Shown here piece after piece: positions 51,554 through 59,092 of a stretch of DNA of 64,000 nt; the stretch's first letter is position 1, and every line of letters begins with the position of its first letter. Below the pieces are notes generated by a model. That model was given only the letters and a program-made list of their open reading frames with translations. It did no database searches and was not told the origin of the DNA. The DNA comes from Solirubrum puertoriconensis. GTDB lineage: Bacteria > Bacteroidota > Bacteroidia > Cytophagales > Hymenobacteraceae. A program made the translations under genes and the position numbers. Location: the NCBI RefSeq assembly GCF_001483135.1, contig NZ_LNAL01000007.1, positions 744,001 to 808,000 of the forward strand, given 5' to 3'.

Positions 51554-52657
51554 ATGAAGAAAGTGCTTTTTATCGACCGTGACGGCACCATCCTGGTAGA
51601 GCCCCAGCCCAGCCAGCAGGTCGATAGCTTCGATAAGTTTCAGTTTCTGCCCGGCGCCATCAGCAACCTGGCACGCATTGCGCGCGAGCTCGACTACGAG
51701 CTGGTGCTCGTAACCAACCAGGATGGGCTTGGCACCGCGTCGTTTCCGGAGGATACGTTCTGGCCTTGCCAAAATCTGATGCTCGACATTTTGCGCGGCG
51801 AAGGGGTGGAGTTTGTGCGTAGCCACATCGACCGCAGCTTCCCGCACGAAAACCTGCCGACGCGCAAGCCCGGCATCGGCATGCTCACCGAGTACCTCGA
51901 TCCGGCCAACGGCTACGACATGCCGAACTCCTACGTGCTCGGCGACCGAATCACCGACGTTCAGCTGGCCGAGAACCTAGGCTGCCAGTCCATCCTCATC
52001 AGCGACGAACTCACCGACGAGCGCGCCGCCCTCACAACTACCAGCTGGGATGCCATATACCAGTTTCTGCGCTTGCCCGCTCGCAAGGCGGTAGTACAAC
52101 GCGATACCAACGAAACGAAAATTCGAGTAGAGCTGAACCTCGACGGCAGCGGCAAGCATAGCATAAAAACCGGCCTCGGATTTTTCGACCACATGCTCGA
52201 TCAGCTGGCCAAGCACAGCGGGGTGGATATGCTGGTGGAGGTACAAGGCGACCTGCACATCGACGAGCACCACACCATCGAAGACACCGCCATTGCCATC
52301 GGCGAAGCTTTCAACCAAGCCATCGGCGATAAGCGCGGCGTGGCGCGCTATGGATTCTTGCTGCCCATGGATGACTCGTTGGCGCAAGCGGCCATCGATT
52401 TTTCGGGGCGGCCTTGGCTGGTGTGGGATGCATCGTTCAAGCGCGAAAAAGTGGGCGATATGCCTACTGAAATGTTTTACCATTTCTTTAAAAGTTTCTC
52501 CGATGCTGCTCGGTGCAACCTCAACATTAAGTGCGAAGGCGACAACGAGCACCACAAGATTGAGGCCATCTTCAAGGCAGTTGCGAAAGCCACCAAGGCA
52601 GCTTTGCAACGCGATGCCACCAAGATGGAAATACCTAGCACCAAAGGAGTTCTATAG
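51554..52657 (+). CDS. hisB: Bifunctional histidinol-phosphatase / IGP dehydratase
   Basis: 367 residues. The N-terminal HAD phosphatase ([36 protein letters not shown], a zinc-type loop; [14 protein letters not shown]) dephosphorylates histidinol phosphate. The C-terminal part from about residue 175 is imidazoleglycerol-phosphate dehydratase with the metal-binding [18 protein letters not shown] and the second His motif in [15 protein letters not shown]. The fusion is as in E. coli and many Bacteroidota. Confidence 0.96.
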   Translation: MKKVLFIDRDGTILVEPQPSQQVDSFDKFQFLPGAISNLARIARELDYELVLVTNQDGLGTASFPEDTFWPCQNLMLDILRGEGVEFVRSHIDRSFPHENLPTRKPGIGMLTEYLDPANGYDMPNSYVLGDRITDVQLAENLGCQSILISDELTDERAALTTTSWDAIYQFLRLPARKAVVQRDTNETKIRVELNLDGSGKHSIKTGLGFFDHMLDQLAKHSGVDMLVEVQGDLHIDEHHTIEDTAIAIGEAFNQAIGDKRGVARYGFLLPMDDSLAQAAIDFSGRPWLVWDASFKREKVGDMPTEMFYHFFKSFSDAARCNLNIKCEGDNEHHKIEAIFKAVAKATKAALQRDATKMEIPSTKGVL

Positions 52658-52668
52658 TCATTTAACAT

Positions 52669-52756
52669 ATGTTTATACAAATGAGTAAAGTAGTATCTGA
52701 GTCTGTTTTCTGAGAGGATAGGATGCAGAAAAAATATTACTCATTTGCATAAACAT
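52669..52756. repeat. 88-bp AT-rich element with 20-bp terminal inverted repeats
   Basis: Arms 52669-52688 (ATGTTTATACAAATGAGTAA) and 52737-52756 are reverse complements with a single mismatch. The 48-base centre has no gene. It occupies nearly the whole hisB-hisH gap and is far more AT-rich than the flanks. MITE-like in form; no clear target duplication. Confidence 0.7.
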
Positions 52757-52769
52757 TTGGTATAACGAA

Positions 52770-53357
52770 ATGGAAATAGCAGTAATCGATTATAAAGGCG
52801 GCAACGTCCAGTCGGTGTTGTTTGCCCTGGAGCGCCTAGGTGTACAAGCAACCCTGACGGCTGATCATGACACGATACGCCGGGCCGACAAGATCTTGTT
52901 CCCGGGCGAAGGCGAAGCCGCATCGGCAATGCAGGAGCTGCGGGCCCAAGGCCTCGACAAACTCTTGCCCACGCTCGAGCAACCCTTCCTAGGTATATGC
53001 TTGGGCATGCAGCTGCTGGGGCAGCATAGCGAAGAGGGCGACACCGAATTACTCGGCATTCTGCCTTTCGAGGTGAAGCGCTTCGCAGCCGATTCCCAGC
53101 ACAAAGTGCCGCATATGGGCTGGAACAACCTACAGCGTTTGCGCACACCGCTGTTCGAAGGCCTGCGCGAAGAAGATTTCGTGTACTTCGTGCACAGCTA
53201 CTACGCACCCGTGGGCAACTACACCATTGCCGAAGCGGCTTACCCGGCGCCATTCAGCGCGGCGGTGCAGCACCGCAACTTCTACGCCGTGCAGTTTCAC
53301 GCCGAAAAAAGCGGTCCGGTAGGTACCCGCATCCTTCAGAACTTTTTGGCGCTTTAA
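52770..53357 (+). CDS. hisH: Imidazole glycerol phosphate synthase, glutaminase subunit
   Basis: 195 residues. Class I glutamine amidotransferase that feeds ammonia to HisF. Nucleophile Cys in FLGICLGMQLLG, catalytic His/Glu in AVQFHAEKSGPVG, and the oxyanion segment FPGEGEAASAM are intact. It starts 13 bases after an 88-bp AT-rich inverted-repeat element. Confidence 0.95.
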   Translation: MEIAVIDYKGGNVQSVLFALERLGVQATLTADHDTIRRADKILFPGEGEAASAMQELRAQGLDKLLPTLEQPFLGICLGMQLLGQHSEEGDTELLGILPFEVKRFAADSQHKVPHMGWNNLQRLRTPLFEGLREEDFVYFVHSYYAPVGNYTIAEAAYPAPFSAAVQHRNFYAVQFHAEKSGPVGTRILQNFLAL

Positions 53358-53388
53358 CCTAGGGCTGCCAGAACACATACCCGACTCC

Positions 53389-54108
53389 ATGGAAATAATA
53401 CCCGCCATCGACCTAATTGGTGGCCAGTGCGTGCGCCTCACCGAAGGCGACTTTGCCCAGCAAACCACCTACGACTCCGACCCCTTGGCCGTAGCCCAAC
53501 GTTTCGAGCAGCACGGCATGCGCCGCCTGCATCTCGTCGACCTCGACGGCGCGCGGGCTAAGCGTCCTGTAAACCTGCCGGTGCTCGAGCGCATCGCCCG
53601 CCATACCAACCTCGTTATCGATTTTGGCGGTGGCCTGCAGCAGGAGGAATCCGTACGGCAAGCCTTCGATGCCGGTGCGGCGCAAATCACGGCGGGCAGC
53701 ATTGCCGTGCGCGAGCCCGACACCGTGCAGGCATGGCTGCGCAGCTTCGGGCCGGAGCGCATAATCGTGGGTGCCGATTTTCGCGACAACCACATCTCCA
53801 TAAACGCCTGGGCCGAGCAATCGGAGCGTACCCTGGCCGAGTTTGTAGCGGCTTACCTAGGCGCCGGTGCTTCCACTTTTGTGTGCACCGACGTCAGCAA
53901 GGATGGCAAGCTGCGAGGCCCCTCCCTAGGTGCCTACAAAGCCTTGCGCGCCGAATTGCCGCATGCGCAGCTGGTAGCCAGCGGTGGCGTAACCACCATT
54001 GCCGACGTGGAGGCTCTGGCCGAAGTAGGCATGCACGGCGCCATTATCGGCAAAGCCATATACGAGGGCACCATCCGGCTCGAAGACCTTCGCCGGTTCG
54101 TGGCCTAG
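53389..54108 (+). CDS. hisA: ProFAR isomerase
   Basis: 239 residues. A beta/alpha-barrel that opens the ribose of ProFAR. Catalytic Asp residues lie in IPAIDLIGGQCVRL and TFVCTDVSKDGKLRGPSL; phosphate-binding VIDFGGGLQQEES and VASGGVTTIADVE are present. The TAG stop is within a CCTAGG. Confidence 0.95.
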   Translation: MEIIPAIDLIGGQCVRLTEGDFAQQTTYDSDPLAVAQRFEQHGMRRLHLVDLDGARAKRPVNLPVLERIARHTNLVIDFGGGLQQEESVRQAFDAGAAQITAGSIAVREPDTVQAWLRSFGPERIIVGADFRDNHISINAWAEQSERTLAEFVAAYLGAGASTFVCTDVSKDGKLRGPSLGAYKALRAELPHAQLVASGGVTTIADVEALAEVGMHGAIIGKAIYEGTIRLEDLRRFVA

Positions 54109-54138
54109 GTTGCTTTCTGTACTTTCAACCAAAAGAAG

Positions 54139-54897
54139 ATGCTTACCAAACGCATCATTCCGTGCCTCGATGTAAAAGACGGCCGCACCGTGAAGGGCAT
54201 CCGCTTCGAGGGTTTGCGCGACGCCGGTGACCCGGTAGCCCTGGCCTCGCAGTACGCCAAGCAGGGCGCCGATGAGCTGGTGTTCCTCGATATAACCGCT
54301 ACCAACCAGAAACGCCAAACGCTGGTGGCGCTAGTGCGCGACGTAGCCCGCGAGCTAGACATCCCGTTTACCGTAGGCGGGGGCATTGGGGCCGTGGCCG
54401 ATGTGGAGGCGCTGCTGCTCAACGGGGCAGATAAGGTGTCGATCAACTCGGCCGCCTTGCAGCGCCCCGAGCTGATTGATGAGCTGGCCCGGCGCTTCGG
54501 TTCGCAGTGCATTGTGGTGGCCGTAGATGCCCGCCACACGCCCGAAGCCGGGTGGCAGGTGTATACCCGCGCCGGTACCGTGGCTACGGGCCTCGATGCC
54601 GTGGCGTGGTGCCGCGAAGCCGCCGAGCGCGGCGCCGGCGAGCTGCTGCTTACCTCCATGAGCCACGACGGCACCAAAGATGGCTTTGCGCTGGATGTAA
54701 CCGGCGCCGTGTGCCAGGCCGTGAGCGTGCCCGTTATTGCCTCGGGCGGGGCGGGCAAGATGGAGCACTTCACCGACGTGTTTCAGCAGGCCCAGGCCGA
54801 TGCAGGCTTAGCGGCTAGCATCTTCCACTTCGGCGAAATCGGCATTCCCGACCTCAAGCAACACCTGCGAGCCGCCGGCCTGCCGGTGCGGATCTAG
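54139..54897 (+). CDS. hisF: Imidazole glycerol phosphate synthase, cyclase subunit
   Basis: 252 residues. Barrel enzyme using ammonia from HisH to form IGP and AICAR. Catalytic Asp in [15 protein letters not shown] and in [14 protein letters not shown]; phosphate sites [14 protein letters not shown] and [12 protein letters not shown]. Shares fold and internal half-barrel symmetry with HisA. Followed by a palindromic repeat before hisIE. Confidence 0.96.
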   Translation: MLTKRIIPCLDVKDGRTVKGIRFEGLRDAGDPVALASQYAKQGADELVFLDITATNQKRQTLVALVRDVARELDIPFTVGGGIGAVADVEALLLNGADKVSINSAALQRPELIDELARRFGSQCIVVAVDARHTPEAGWQVYTRAGTVATGLDAVAWCREAAERGAGELLLTSMSHDGTKDGFALDVTGAVCQAVSVPVIASGGAGKMEHFTDVFQQAQADAGLAASIFHFGEIGIPDLKQHLRAAGLPVRI

Positions 54898-54905
54898 AGT
54901 TTAAG

Positions 54906-54973
54906 TTGTCAGTTGTTCGTTGTCGGTGCACAAACCGACCGAAGGCTGGCAGCTGACAACGAACAACTGACAA
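54906..54973. repeat. Intergenic palindrome, TTGTC-type family, copy C (hisF-hisIE)
   Basis: Perfect 19-bp arms 54906-54924 (TTGTCAGTTGTTCGTTGTC) and 54955-54973. It fills the hisF-hisIE gap and ends three bases before the hisIE ATG. Confidence 0.85.
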
Positions 54974-54976
54974 GCA

Positions 54977-55618
54977 ATGAACTTTGACTTCGAAAAAATG
55001 GGCGGGCTGATTCCGGCCGTGGTGCAGGATGCCGACACCGGGCAGGTGTTGATGCTGGGCTACGTGAACGAGGAGGCGCTGCGCAAAACCGAGCAGGAGG
55101 GACGCATTACCTTTTTCTCGCGCTCCAAGAATAGGCTCTGGACGAAAGGCGAAACCAGCGGCCACTACCTAACCGTGGTAAGCCTGCACCCTGACTGCGA
55201 CAACGATGCGCTGCTTATTCGGGCCCGGCCCGATGGCCCTACGTGCCACCGCGGCACCGTAAGCTGTTTTGAGCAGGAGGAGCAAGCGGCGTTGCCAACC
55301 GCCCCGGTGAGCTTTCTGGCCGAGCTGGAGCGGTTGGTAACCCGCAGGCAGCAGAACCCCGATGAAGAACCGAATTCGTACACGGTAAAGCTATTTCAGA
55401 AGGGCCTGCCCAAAATTGCCCAGAAAGTAGGCGAGGAGGCCGTAGAAACGGTTATTGACGCGGTAGCGGGTAATACCGAAGGCCTGAAAGGCGAGGCCGC
55501 TGATTTGCTCTACCACCTGCTGGTGCTGCTCCGCGCTTCGGACTTAGGCATTGAGGACGTGGTGGAGGTGCTGCGCCAACGGCACAGCACTATTTCGGCG
55601 GGTGTGCGTCGGGAGTAA
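54977..55618 (+). CDS. hisIE: Bifunctional PR-AMP cyclohydrolase / PR-ATP diphosphatase
   Basis: 213 residues. HisI domain (residues 1 to about 110) with GLIPAVVQDADTGQVLMLGY, SRSKNRLWTKGETSGH and the zinc/magnesium ligands in DCDNDALLIRARPDGPTCH; HisE domain with QKVGEEAVETVIDA and EAADLLYHLLVLL. Performs steps 2 and 3 of the pathway. Last gene of the operon, closed by a 17-bp-stem terminator. Confidence 0.96.
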   Translation: MNFDFEKMGGLIPAVVQDADTGQVLMLGYVNEEALRKTEQEGRITFFSRSKNRLWTKGETSGHYLTVVSLHPDCDNDALLIRARPDGPTCHRGTVSCFEQEEQAALPTAPVSFLAELERLVTRRQQNPDEEPNSYTVKLFQKGLPKIAQKVGEEAVETVIDAVAGNTEGLKGEAADLLYHLLVLLRASDLGIEDVVEVLRQRHSTISAGVRRE

Positions 55619-55646
55619 AGCCTAGGGTGAATTGGCCTGACGCTTA

Positions 55647-55695
55647 AAAAGCCCCAGAGCCGCGGAGAAATTTCTACTGCGGCTCTGGGGCTTTT
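55647..55695. terminator. Histidine operon terminator (bidirectional)
   Basis: Perfect 17-bp stem, 55647-55663 with 55679-55695, with A and T runs at the ends. Also suitable for the converging gene on the minus strand. Confidence 0.92.
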
Positions 55696-55716
55696 GCTTT
55701 ATAATGAATGCTCAGG

Positions 55717-56331
55717 CTAAAATCTATATCCAGCGTGTAGGGCTACAGCCAAGCCTGTCAAGTGGAAAAAGTACTTGGATGTGGATTGCACGTACATCCT
55801 TTGGTTGTCATCCCAGATGTACTTCCGGCGAAAACCCAATGCCACATCGGGCCCTAGGTTGAAATCAAATGTGAAGCGTTGCCCCAGTTGGCACTGCCGG
55901 CCTAGGCGAAAGGTTAGGCTTTGCCCATGGAGAAAGTTGCTGTCTGTTTCTGAACTATGCATATCGCCCAGAAAGCTGGCGCCCCCGGCCGCATACCAGC
56001 CTACCAGAGCGGGTTTGGCCGGTTGCAAATACCGGCGGTAGGTAAACTCGGCTGTAAATTCACGGGTGCGGTAAAAGTCACCGAAGCTGGTGCGGTGTGT
56101 ACGTTGCCAGTACACAACGGCACCCTGTAAGCTGGAGTGGGCACCGATCTGCCGTTCGTAGCCGGCGTAAACGCCACCGTTCCAGCTGGCTTGCAAGCCC
56201 AGCTTGAGGGCTTGTGCTTTGCCTGCAGGCGTGGTTTGAGCCGGCCCGACGCTTGGTTCGGGTTGTGCCCGCGAGACAAGCGGTGAAAGGCCGAACAGGA
56301 CCGCAACTGAGGCGGTTAAAATGTGCTTCAT
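55717..56331 (-). CDS. Small outer-membrane beta-barrel protein
   Basis: 204 residues from the ATG at 56331. Signal peptide (ILTASVAVLFGLSPLVSRAQ), then about eight amphipathic strands (LKLGLQASWNGGVYAGYER; FTAEFTYRRYLQPAKPALVG; AVALHAGYRF) ending in Phe, the pattern of DUF3575/OmpW-like barrels. Two Asp/Asn-rich turns (IWDDNQRMYVQ). No function known. Confidence 0.75.
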   Translation of the reverse strand: MKHILTASVAVLFGLSPLVSRAQPEPSVGPAQTTPAGKAQALKLGLQASWNGGVYAGYERQIGAHSSLQGAVVYWQRTHRTSFGDFYRTREFTAEFTYRRYLQPAKPALVGWYAAGGASFLGDMHSSETDSNFLHGQSLTFRLGRQCQLGQRFTFDFNLGPDVALGFRRKYIWDDNQRMYVQSTSKYFFHLTGLAVALHAGYRF

Positions 56332-56476
56332 CGGATTTACTGGGTGTATAGCATTACAATCAATGCCTGCGTCGGCCTTGCTATATAGCAGCGTAAAAAT
56401 AAACGCCAACGTGGCGCAATACCGCACGCCGCACCGGGCGAGCGGAGGCGCAAGCAATGCAGCCCAATTTCCTGCC

Positions 56477-56484
56477 TACCTTGC
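56477..56484 (+). promoter_or_regulatory. Possible -7 element TACCTTGC before the GT2 gene
   Basis: TACCTTGC, 18 bases before the ATG at 56502; variant of the common box. Confidence 0.4.
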
Positions 56485-56501
56485 AGGTCGTTTTCTTAGT
56501 T

Positions 56502-57248
56502 ATGCCCGATAACTCCCGCTACCTCTCCACGCAGTCGTTTACCGTTTTGGTGCCGGTTTTCAACGAAGAAGAAAGCCTGCAGCAGTTTGTGGTTGAGATG
56601 AACAAGTTTCTGGAGGTAACTCCGGTAGCTACTACCGTGCTCTTCGTCAACGACGGCTCTACCGACGGCTCCTTGGCCCTGATGCGCAACATTTGCCGCC
56701 AGGACTCCCGCTACGAGTTCGTGTCGCTGGCGCAGAACCGCGGACTAAGCACGGCCATTAAGGCTGGTATCGACCATGCACGTGGTACGCTGGTGGGTTA
56801 CATCGACTCGGATATCCAGACCACGCCCATGGACTTTCTGGAGTTGCTGCCGTTCTTGCCCGAGTACGATATGGTAACGGGTATCCGGGCCAAGCGCCAG
56901 GATTCGCCGGTAAAACTATTGTCGTCGAAAATCGCCAACAATTTTCGGCGGCTGATGATTAACGATGGGATAGTAGACACGGGATGCCCGCTGAAAATTC
57001 TGAAAATTGAGTACGCCCGGCGTATTCCGCTGTTCCATGGCATGCACCGCTTCCTAGGTGCGTTGGTGCAGTTGCAAGGCGGCAAGGTAAAGCAGCTACC
57101 GGTGCGGCACTTTCCGCGCTTTGCCGGCACGGCCAAGTACAACCTCTGGAACCGGCTTTGGAAGCCCCTAGTAGATACCTTCGGCTACCGCTGGATTCGC
57201 TCGCGCTGGAAGAACTACGAAGTAGGAGAGAAGCACCACGCCGCCTAG
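56502..57248 (+). CDS. GT2 glycosyltransferase (polyprenyl-phosphate sugar synthase type)
   Basis: 248 residues from the ATG at 56502. The GT-A core is evident: FTVLVPVFNEEESLQQFV, VLFVNDGSTDGSLALM, NRGLSTAIKAGIDHARG and the metal motif YIDSDIQTTP. The length and the GTKYNLWNRLWKPLVD-like tail (GTAKYNLWNRLW) match DPM1/ArnC-like enzymes that load a sugar onto a polyprenyl phosphate, but without the C-terminal helices of ArnC. Followed 12 bases later by a LAB_N protein; the pair is probably co-transcribed. Confidence 0.88.
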   Translation: MPDNSRYLSTQSFTVLVPVFNEEESLQQFVVEMNKFLEVTPVATTVLFVNDGSTDGSLALMRNICRQDSRYEFVSLAQNRGLSTAIKAGIDHARGTLVGYIDSDIQTTPMDFLELLPFLPEYDMVTGIRAKRQDSPVKLLSSKIANNFRRLMINDGIVDTGCPLKILKIEYARRIPLFHGMHRFLGALVQLQGGKVKQLPVRHFPRFAGTAKYNLWNRLWKPLVDTFGYRWIRSRWKNYEVGEKHHAA

Positions 57249-57260
57249 GCACCCGCTGGC

Positions 57261-57953
57261 ATGAAGACCGAAACCGTTGCCTTGTTGATTGGCCTTGCCT
57301 CGCAGCTGCTGTTCTCGAGCCGCATTGTGGTGCAATGGGTACAGAGCGAGCGGGCCAAGCGGGTACTGGTGCCCAGCGTATTCTGGCAAATCAGCCTGGT
57401 GTCTTCGTTTCTGATGATCATCTACGGGATGCTGCGCCACGACCCGATCATTCTAGGGGCGCAAATCATCAGCTACGCCATCTACATCCGCAACCTGCAG
57501 CTGCTGGGCGAGTGGGTTAAGCTACACCCGGTGTTTCGGTTTGCATCGTACGCGTTTCCGCTGGCATCCCTCGGTTGGTTTGTGGCCGGTGCGCCGCATT
57601 TCAGCTTGCAAGCCATGCTGGCCTCGCGCATACCCGGTGGCTGGCTGCTGCTCGGGGCGGTGGGACAAACGGTTTTCCTGCTGCGCTTTGTATACCAATG
57701 GCTCTATTCGGAGCGCAAGGGCGAATCGGTGCTGCCGTTGGGTTTCTGGCTTGTCAGCTTTGTGGGCTCCGTGATGATTCTGATTTACGCCGCCTTGCGC
57801 CACGATGCCGTGCTTATCCTCGGTAACGTATTCGGTACGGTGGTGTATGCCCGCAACATTGTGCTGCTGCGGCGTGAGTTGAGGCAGCCCAGCACCCGCC
57901 CACAAGGGCAAGCCGCGCCGTTAAAGGAACAAACCGAGGTCCAGGCCAGCTAA
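57261..57953 (+). CDS. Lipid-A-disaccharide synthase N-terminal-like membrane protein, duplicated
   Basis: 230 residues. Two LAB_N units in tandem: the first (residues about 8-80, LLIGLASQLLFSSRIVVQWV, SERAKRVLVPSVFWQISLVS, YGMLRHDPIILGAQIISYAI) and the second (about 130-205, GQTVFLLRFVYQWLYSERKG, LPLGFWLVSFVGSVMILIYA, LRHDAVLILGNVFGTVVYAR). Each should form three helices, like half of a small multidrug-type transporter. LAB_N proteins lack the LpxB catalytic domain. Next to a GT2 enzyme, a role in moving or modifying a polyprenyl- or lipid-linked sugar is the best inference. Confidence 0.85.
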   Translation: MKTETVALLIGLASQLLFSSRIVVQWVQSERAKRVLVPSVFWQISLVSSFLMIIYGMLRHDPIILGAQIISYAIYIRNLQLLGEWVKLHPVFRFASYAFPLASLGWFVAGAPHFSLQAMLASRIPGGWLLLGAVGQTVFLLRFVYQWLYSERKGESVLPLGFWLVSFVGSVMILIYAALRHDAVLILGNVFGTVVYARNIVLLRRELRQPSTRPQGQAAPLKEQTEVQAS

Positions 57954-57978
57954 CGCAGCTGCCTGGCTATGGCCATTG

Positions 57979-58962
57979 TTAAACCTGCGCCGGAGCGGGT
58001 ACGGCATCCAGCCAGTTAACAAACTCCAGCAGGCCGGCTTCGAGCGAGGTTGTTGGGTTGTAACCGAGCAACTGCTGCGCCTTGCTGATGTCGGCATAGG
58101 TTACATCTACATCGCCCGCTTGCATGGCCTGAAACTGCAGTTCGGGCGCTACGCCCACGGCTTTGCCGATGGCCTCGATCAGCGCGAGCAGCGGCACCGG
58201 GCGGTTATTGCCTAGGTTAACAGTTTCGTACACCTGGGAGTGAGCCAGCAGGTAATTTACGCCTCGTACTATTCCATCCACGGTATCGGCCACGTAAGTG
58301 TAGTCGCGTGCAGTGGAGCCATCCCCAAACACGGGTATGGGCTGCCCGTTGCGCAGCAACCGGATGAACTTATGAATGGCCAGATCGGGCCGCTGGCGTG
58401 GGCCGTACACCGTAAAGAAGCGCGCATTCAGCACGCTTAGCCGGTAGAGATGGTGGTAGGTGTAGGTGAGTTGTTCGCCGGCGAGCTTAGAGGCAGCATA
58501 AGGCGAAATGCACGATGCCAGCAGGGGCTCATCTTCGCGGAAGGGCCGGTTGAGGGTGTTGCCATACACCGACGACGAAGAAGCAAACAGCAAGCGTTCA
58601 ATCTTGTTCCGCCGCATCCACTCCAGTAGGTAGGTAGTGCCCACCACGTTGTTATCGAGATAGGCAACGGGCTCTTTTACTGATGGGCCAACACCCGCTT
58701 TGGCCGCCAGGTGCACTACTACCTCCGGCGCTTCGTCGGCAAAGGCTTCATTCAGCGCCTCTACGCCTTGCCGCAGGTCCAGCTCAGCAAACACAAAGTT
58801 GGGGTGGCTCAGCAGGCTGCTTAGGTTTTGCTGCTTGATTTCGCGTGGGTAAAAAGCGTCGAAGTTGTCGAGCCCGCACACGCGAAAACCATCGGCCAGC
58901 AACCGCTCGCAAAGGTGCGAGCCGATAAAGCCTGCGCAACCTGTAACCAGAACCGTGGGCAT
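57979..58962 (-). CDS. NAD-dependent sugar epimerase (UDP-glucuronate 4-epimerase-like)
   Basis: 327 residues from the ATG at 58962. Extended SDR fold: NAD-binding VTGCAGFIGSHLCERLL, acidic residue in GLDNFDAFY, HLAAKAGVGPSV, SSSSVYG and the catalytic YAASK; substrate region RFFTVYGPRQRPDLAIHKF matches UDP-glucuronate/UDP-glucose epimerases (YGPxxRPDMA). Supplies a nucleotide sugar, plausibly for the adjacent glycosyltransferases, although it is on the opposite strand and converges with the LAB_N gene. Confidence 0.87.
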   Translation of the reverse strand: MPTVLVTGCAGFIGSHLCERLLADGFRVCGLDNFDAFYPREIKQQNLSSLLSHPNFVFAELDLRQGVEALNEAFADEAPEVVVHLAAKAGVGPSVKEPVAYLDNNVVGTTYLLEWMRRNKIERLLFASSSSVYGNTLNRPFREDEPLLASCISPYAASKLAGEQLTYTYHHLYRLSVLNARFFTVYGPRQRPDLAIHKFIRLLRNGQPIPVFGDGSTARDYTYVADTVDGIVRGVNYLLAHSQVYETVNLGNNRPVPLLALIEAIGKAVGVAPELQFQAMQAGDVDVTYADISKAQQLLGYNPTTSLEAGLLEFVNWLDAVPAPAQV

Positions 58963-59000
58963 GTGTTTATGAGCAGGTGGAGGGGTGAGCATGAGAGCGG

Positions 59001-59008
59001 CAAAGGTA
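59001..59008 (-). promoter_or_regulatory. Epimerase gene -7 element
   Basis: Reads TACCTTTG then CCGC on the minus strand, 39 bases before the ATG at 58962. Confidence 0.55.
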
Positions 59009-59092
59009 TAAGAAATGCTATGCTGCAATTGTGCAATGCGGCGTAGCTTTTACGCATGAGCTTCGTACTAGGCGCAGGCTGTTATAATAATT

